Origin: Pseudodonghicola sp048268305
GTDB lineage: Bacteria; Pseudomonadota; Alphaproteobacteria; Rhodobacterales; Rhodobacteraceae
Assembly (NCBI RefSeq): GCF_048268305.1
Contig: NZ_JBLWVT010000002.1
Span: 1-64,000, forward strand
DNA: 64,000 nucleotides
Direction of reading: 5' to 3'
The translations under genes were made by a program, and so were the position numbers. Each line of letters starts with the position of its first letter. Within the stretch, counting starts at the first letter, position 1. Below, piece by piece: positions 59,951-64,000 of the stretch. The notes under the pieces were generated by a model. That model ran no database searches. It was not told the origin of the DNA and was given only the letters and a program-made list of their open reading frames with translations.

Positions 59951-61252
59951 ATGGATCCCACCGTTCTCGCCGCGCTCACCCTCGCCCTGCTGGTCTTCGG
60001 CCTGTTGGCCACCGGCGTCTGGGTGTCCGTTACCCTGCTGGTCTCGGGCATCGCCATGATGGCGCTTTTCACCCCGGCGCCGACCGGGTCGCTGATGGCC
60101 TCCACCCTCTGGGACAGCAGTTGGGGCTGGGCGCTGACCTCGCTGCCGCTGTTCGTCTGGATGGGGGAAATCCTGTTCCGCTCCAACCTCTCGCGCGACA
60201 TGTTCCGGGGGCTGGCGCCCTGGGTCGGGCGGATGCCCGGCGGGCTGTTGCACGTCAATGTCCTGGGCTGTGCCGTGATGGCGGCGATCACCGGCTCCTC
60301 TGCCGTGACCTGCGCCACCATCGGCCGTCTCAGCGTGCCCGAGCTGGAAAAGCGCGGTTATCCGATGGCGCAGACCATCGGCACCCTGGCCGGGTCGGGC
60401 ACCATGGGGTTGTTGATCCCGCCGTCGATCGTGATGATCGTCTACGGCGTCACCGCCGAGCAATCCATTGCCCGGCTGTTCATCGCCGGCATCCTGCCGG
60501 GTCTGGTGCTGATCTGCCTGTTCATGGGCTACGTCGGCCTGCGCGCGCTGCTGCGCCCGGCCGAGATGCCGGCCCCCGATCCGCGCGTCGGCCTCTGGGG
60601 CAAGCTGAAGGCGCTGACCAACCTGGTGCCCTCGATCGGGCTGGTGATTGCCGTGGTCGGTTCGATCTATGGCGGCATTGCCACCCCGACCGAGGCCGCC
60701 GCCGTGGGGGTTCTGGGCGCCTTGCTGCTGTCGCTGCTCTATCGCACCCTCGATCGGGAGAACTTCGTCGCCGGGCTGATGGCGGCGATGCGGACCTCCT
60801 GCATGATCGCGATGATCATCGCCGCCGCCTCCTGCCTGTCGATCGCCATCGCCTTTGTCGATCTGCCGCGCACGCTGGCAAGCTGGGTGGGGGATCTGGG
60901 GCTGTCGCCCTGGGCGTTGCTGGCGGTTCTGGCGCTGCTGGTGCTGGCGATGGGCTGCTTTCTCGAGGGGATTTCGATCATCGTGCTGACCTCCTCGGTG
61001 GTGCTGCCGCTGGTGCAGAGCGCGGGCATCGACCTGGTGTGGTTCGGCATCTTCCTGGTGATCCTGATCGAGGCGGCGCAGATCACCCCGCCGGTGGGCT
61101 TCAACCTCTTCGTGCTGCAGAGTCTGACCGGCAAGGACATCCTGTTCATCGCCCGCGCGGCCTTGCCCTATTTCCTGTTGTTGATGGCGTTGCTGGTCTT
61201 GATCACCCTGTTTCCGGGAATCGTGCTGATCTTGCCGGACGCGATGAGCTGA
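59951..61252 (+). CDS. TRAP transporter large permease (DctM)
   Basis: 433 aa, about twelve hydrophobic segments. GSGTMGLLIPPSIVMIVYGV (about residues 148-167) and ITPPVGFNLFVLQSLTGKDI (about 377-396) are typical. Starts MDPTVLAALTLALLVF at ATG 59951; upstream in-frame residues come from the DctQ gene. The large unit differs from the DctM at 37092-38432. Confidence 0.92.
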   Translation: MDPTVLAALTLALLVFGLLATGVWVSVTLLVSGIAMMALFTPAPTGSLMASTLWDSSWGWALTSLPLFVWMGEILFRSNLSRDMFRGLAPWVGRMPGGLLHVNVLGCAVMAAITGSSAVTCATIGRLSVPELEKRGYPMAQTIGTLAGSGTMGLLIPPSIVMIVYGVTAEQSIARLFIAGILPGLVLICLFMGYVGLRALLRPAEMPAPDPRVGLWGKLKALTNLVPSIGLVIAVVGSIYGGIATPTEAAAVGVLGALLLSLLYRTLDRENFVAGLMAAMRTSCMIAMIIAAASCLSIAIAFVDLPRTLASWVGDLGLSPWALLAVLALLVLAMGCFLEGISIIVLTSSVVLPLVQSAGIDLVWFGIFLVILIEAAQITPPVGFNLFVLQSLTGKDILFIARAALPYFLLLMALLVLITLFPGIVLILPDAMS

Positions 61253-61259
61253 CGATTGT

Positions 61260-61347
61260 CCGGCGGTCTTGGCAAGTATTTGCTCTTGAACGGAAAAACC
61301 TCTCAAAGTCAGAGGCAAGCAATACTTGTCGAACCGCCGGTTTTCTT
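61260..61347 (+). terminator. Nested long inverted repeat after the TRAP operon
   Basis: Outer arms CCGGCGGT (61260-61267) and ACCGCCGG (61333-61340), middle arms CAAGTATTTGCT (61273-61284) and AGCAATACTTG (61318-61328, one bulge), inner hairpin CCTCT/AGAGG with a 7-base loop (61299-61315). The outer arm is followed by TTTTCTT. The form is that of a strong terminator with extra internal structure. It spans most of the 150-bp gap between dctM and the next SDR-like gene. Confidence 0.65.
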
Positions 61348-61402
61348 GATTTCTCTGCCGCCCGGCGGCGGGCACCATTCATTCAGGCAAGGAGGCCAAG
61401 CG

Positions 61403-61996
61403 ATGAAGACCGCATTCGTGACCGGAGCGACGCGCGGCGTGGGCCGGGCAATCGCCCAGACCCTTGCTGTCGCGGGCTGGCGCGTTTTCGCGCTGGGACG
61501 GGACCGGCGGGTTCTGGCCGGGCTGCGGGCCGATTTCGGGATCGAGCCCTTGGCGATCGACATCACCGACCGGGCGGAGCTGCGGGGGCTGATCGACGAT
61601 CTGCGTATTGACGCGCTGGTGCATGGCGCCCTGCGCTGGCCCGAGGCGCGCGGATTTCTCGATCAGGCCGAGGCCGATATCGACATGGTGCTTGAGGTGA
61701 ACCTTTCCACCACCTTGCATTTGACCCGAATGGTGCTGCCGGCAATGCTGGCGGCGCAGGTCGGGGCGGTGCTGATGCTGGCCGAGGACACCGGGCTCAC
61801 CGGGCCGGATTTTTCCCGCGCCACGGTGAGCGGGGCGCTGGCCGGGTTCTGCGCGGCGCTTGAGGCGGAGTTCGCCGATGGCGGCGTCAGTTTCGACTGC
61901 CTGCCTGTCGCAGGGCCGGAGACGGCCCCTGCGGCAGTGCACCTACTGGAACAACGGCTTGGCCAGGCCGGCTGGCATGGCGCGGCCGGCAACTGA
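61403..61996 (+). CDS. SDR-fold protein lacking the catalytic Tyr/Lys
   Basis: 197 aa, shorter than classical SDRs (about 250). The cofactor site is intact: VTGATRGVGRAIAQTLA (about residues 6-22) and ALGRDRR after beta-2. In place of NNAG it has HGALRW. Where YxxxK should be, ATVSGALAGF aligns with the usual AASKAALAGF, leaving no Tyr or Lys; the conserved Ser strand reads LMLAEDTG. So it may bind NADP but is unlikely to catalyse by the usual mechanism. GGAGG precedes ATG 61403. Possible divergent or regulatory role. Confidence 0.75.
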   Translation: MKTAFVTGATRGVGRAIAQTLAVAGWRVFALGRDRRVLAGLRADFGIEPLAIDITDRAELRGLIDDLRIDALVHGALRWPEARGFLDQAEADIDMVLEVNLSTTLHLTRMVLPAMLAAQVGAVLMLAEDTGLTGPDFSRATVSGALAGFCAALEAEFADGGVSFDCLPVAGPETAPAAVHLLEQRLGQAGWHGAAGN

Positions 61997-62025
61997 AACA
62001 TTGAAACACCGAGGATGCGAATAAG

Positions 62026-63702
62026 ATGACACGGAACGGCGGACAGCTATTGGTGGAGAGCCTTGTTGCGCTCGGCGCGCGCAAGGCCTTCGGGGTGCCG
62101 GGCGAAAGCTATCTCGCGGTGCTCGACGCGCTGCACGACACGCAGGGCACGCTCGACTATGTGCTCTGCCGGAACGAAGGCGGCGCGGGCTTCATGGCCG
62201 CCGCCTATGGCAAGCTGACCGGCCAGCCGGGTATCTGCATGGTCACCCGTGGCCCCGGCGCCACCAATGCGTCGATCGGCGTGCATACCGCGATGCAGGA
62301 CTCGGCACCGATGATCCTGCTCGTCGGCCAGGTCGGCACCGACATGAAGGGCCGCGAGGCGTTTCAGGAGGTCGATTACAAGGCCGTCTTCGGCACCATG
62401 GTGAAATGGGCGGTCGAGATCGACCAGATCGAGCGCATTCCGGAAATCCTGTCGCGCGCCTGGACCATGGCGATCTCCGGCCGTCCGGGCCCGGTGGTCA
62501 TCGCACTGCCCGAGGACATGCTGACCAGCCAGACCGATGTCCAGCCGCTGACCAGCCCGATCACCCTGTCCGAGCCGTTTCCGGCGCCCGAGAGCATGGC
62601 CAGGCTGCGCGAGATGCTGGCTGGAGCCAAGCGTCCGGTGATCCTTTATGGCGGTTGCAACTGGAAGGGCGCGGGGACCGCGCCGATCCAGGCCTTTGCC
62701 GAAGCCTCCGACATTCCCGTCGTGGCGGTGTTCCGCTATCAGGACCAGTTCGACAACACCTCGCCGGTGTTCTGCGGCGAGGCGGGGGTGGGCATGACCC
62801 CGGCGGTGAAAAAGCTGATCCGCGAGGCGGATGTGATCCTGGCGATCAACAACCGTTTCGGCGAGAATTCGACCGATGGCTATACCCTGCTGGACGTGCC
62901 GCAGCCGAAACAGCGGCTGATCCATGTGCATGGCTCCGATCTTGAGATCGGCAAGATCTATCGCCCCGAGCTGGGCATCCAGGCCGGGCCGAACGCCTTT
63001 GCCACAGCCCTCGGCGCGTTGGAGCCGGTGAAGGGCGACTGGGCCGATTGGCGGGCCGAGGGCCGCGCGGCCTATGAGGCGGGCTTCGATTTGCCTAACC
63101 TGCCGTCGCCGGTGGATATGGGCAAGGTCTGCGCCCATCTGCGCGATGTGCTGCCCGAGGACATGATCCTGACCAACGGGGCGGGGAATTTCACCGTCTG
63201 GTCGGGGCGGTTCTTCAAGTTCGGGCCCAAGGCGCGGCTCTTGGCGCCGCAATCCGGGGCTATGGGCTATGGTTTGCCGGCGGCGATCGCGGCCAAGGTG
63301 GCGCAGCCGGAAAAGACGGTGGTCTGCTTTGCCGGCGACGGCGATTTCCAGATGAACTGCACCGAACTGGCGACCGCGCTGCAGGCGGGCGCCCAGCCGA
63401 TCGTGCTGATCCTGAACAACGGTATCTATGGCACCATCCGGGCGCATCAGGAACGCAACTATCCCACTCGGGTCTCCGGTACCACGATGGTCAATCCCGA
63501 TTTCGCGGCGTTGGCGCGCGCCTATGGCTTCCACGCCGAACGGGTCGAGACGACCGCGGATTTCGCTGCCGCCTTCGACCGCGCTCTGGCCTCGAAGACC
63601 GGCGCTGTGCTCGACCTCAATATTTCGCCCGAGGCGCTGACCCCGCGCCAGAGCCTCAGCCAGATGCGCGACGCCGCGCTGGCCGCAAAGGACAAAGCAT
63701 GA
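62026..63702 (+). CDS. Thiamine pyrophosphate-dependent enzyme (acetolactate synthase/benzoylformate decarboxylase family)
   Basis: 558 aa. Three-domain ThDP enzyme: the catalytic Glu is in CRNEGGAGFMAAAYG (about residue 51), the central domain is around 190-330, and the ThDP-binding motif GDGDFQMNCTELATAL (about 437-452) ends with NNGIYGTI. It resembles large-subunit ALS-like enzymes encoded outside ilv operons; with no small subunit gene beside it, a carboligase or 2-oxo acid decarboxylase is likely. It is linked by a four-base overlap to a hydantoinase-A gene. Confidence 0.9.
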   Translation: MTRNGGQLLVESLVALGARKAFGVPGESYLAVLDALHDTQGTLDYVLCRNEGGAGFMAAAYGKLTGQPGICMVTRGPGATNASIGVHTAMQDSAPMILLVGQVGTDMKGREAFQEVDYKAVFGTMVKWAVEIDQIERIPEILSRAWTMAISGRPGPVVIALPEDMLTSQTDVQPLTSPITLSEPFPAPESMARLREMLAGAKRPVILYGGCNWKGAGTAPIQAFAEASDIPVVAVFRYQDQFDNTSPVFCGEAGVGMTPAVKKLIREADVILAINNRFGENSTDGYTLLDVPQPKQRLIHVHGSDLEIGKIYRPELGIQAGPNAFATALGALEPVKGDWADWRAEGRAAYEAGFDLPNLPSPVDMGKVCAHLRDVLPEDMILTNGAGNFTVWSGRFFKFGPKARLLAPQSGAMGYGLPAAIAAKVAQPEKTVVCFAGDGDFQMNCTELATALQAGAQPIVLILNNGIYGTIRAHQERNYPTRVSGTTMVNPDFAALARAYGFHAERVETTADFAAAFDRALASKTGAVLDLNISPEALTPRQSLSQMRDAALAAKDKA

Positions 63703-64000
63703 CGACCGGTCAGGACATCCGATTGGGCGCGGACATCGGTGGCACCTTCACCGATGTCGCGCTCGACGTGCGTGGCAGCCTCTTTTCCGCCAAGGTGCTG
63801 ACGAATTACGCGGCCCCCGAACAGGCCATTCTGGACGGGATCGAGATTGTCTCCAGGGAGGCCGGGATCTCGGCGTCCGATATCGACATGATCATCCATG
63901 GCACCACGCTGGCGACCAACGCGCTGATCGAGCGGCGCGGCGCCCGCACCGCGCTGATCACGACCGAGGGGTTCCGGGACGTGATCGAGATGCGGACCGA
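63699..64000 (+). CDS. Hydantoinase/oxoprolinase A (HyuA) family protein, partial
   Basis: The 100 residues before the window end contain LGADIGGTFTDVALDV (about residues 9-24) and HGTTLATNALIERRGARTAL (about 67-86), both highly conserved phosphate/ATP-binding stretches of HyuA and acetone carboxylase-beta-like proteins. The 3' part, and any partner HyuB, are beyond 64000. It starts inside the stop of the ThDP gene. The family performs ATP-dependent hydrolysis of hydantoins or oxoprolines; the ThDP neighbour hints at a linked catabolic path. Confidence 0.9.
   Translation, partial: MTTGQDIRLGADIGGTFTDVALDVRGSLFSAKVLTNYAAPEQAILDGIEIVSREAGISASDIDMIIHGTTLATNALIERRGARTALITTEGFRDVIEMRT

Overview
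This window is high-GC DNA from an alphaproteobacterium, most likely of the Rhodobacteraceae/Paracoccaceae (Paracoccus/Rhodobacter type). That placement rests on the base composition, the recJ product next to a tRNA-Glu(TTC), and the dense set of TRAP and peptide/Liv-type ABC transporters with FCD-GntR regulators. It has not been checked by database search. Apart from recJ, the tRNA and a thiamine-salvage operon, nearly everything is accessory catabolism: transporter, enzyme and regulator modules set side by side.

Layout. 1-1884 (-): tRNA-Glu (cut by the window edge) and recJ. 1996-13592: an FCD-GntR regulator, divergent from a long operon of class II aldolase, 2-hydroxyacid dehydrogenase, two amidohydrolases and a five-part oligopeptide-type ABC importer. 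13655-17816: a second FCD-GntR regulator, then a TPP riboswitch and thiM-thiE-thiD plus an SDR gene. 17864-29948: an SDR/VOC/Lrp operon divergent from a second peptide-type ABC importer, which is followed by a cysteine-desulfurase-like enzyme, a PuuB-like FAD oxidase, an L-2-aminothiazoline-4-carboxylate hydrolase family protein and an M20 amidohydrolase; this may be a route for a thiazoline or cysteine derivative. 30116-35927: SDR + AraC, a class III aminotransferase, a LysR regulator and an amidase. 35977-43856: a DeoR-TRAP operon divergent from two FAD oxidoreductases and a glycerol-kinase-like FGGY kinase (polyol/polyol-phosphate use).

44105-55951 is probably one regulon. A fused indolepyruvate:ferredoxin oxidoreductase, a Liv-type ABC importer with an Asp/Glu-racemase-family enzyme, an FCD-GntR regulator, RidA and a DadA-like oxidase all lie behind copies of a GTGTATNCAC-type palindrome (near 44117, 47960-47990 and 54240). 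The enzymes suggest import of an amino acid, oxidation of a D-amino acid to an imine, RidA hydrolysis to a 2-oxo acid, and oxidative decarboxylation by the ferredoxin oxidoreductase. 56390-56787 is a decayed aldehyde dehydrogenase. 56792-64000 holds a GlcD-like FAD oxidase, a second TRAP transporter, an SDR-like protein lacking the catalytic Tyr/Lys, a ThDP-dependent decarboxylase/synthase and the start of a hydantoinase-A gene that runs off the window.

Most cistrons overlap by 1-4 bases, showing tight operons. Convergent gene ends carry perfect GC-rich hairpins, and three binding-protein genes are followed by hairpins inside their operons. No phage, insertion sequence, integrase, CRISPR or rRNA was seen.
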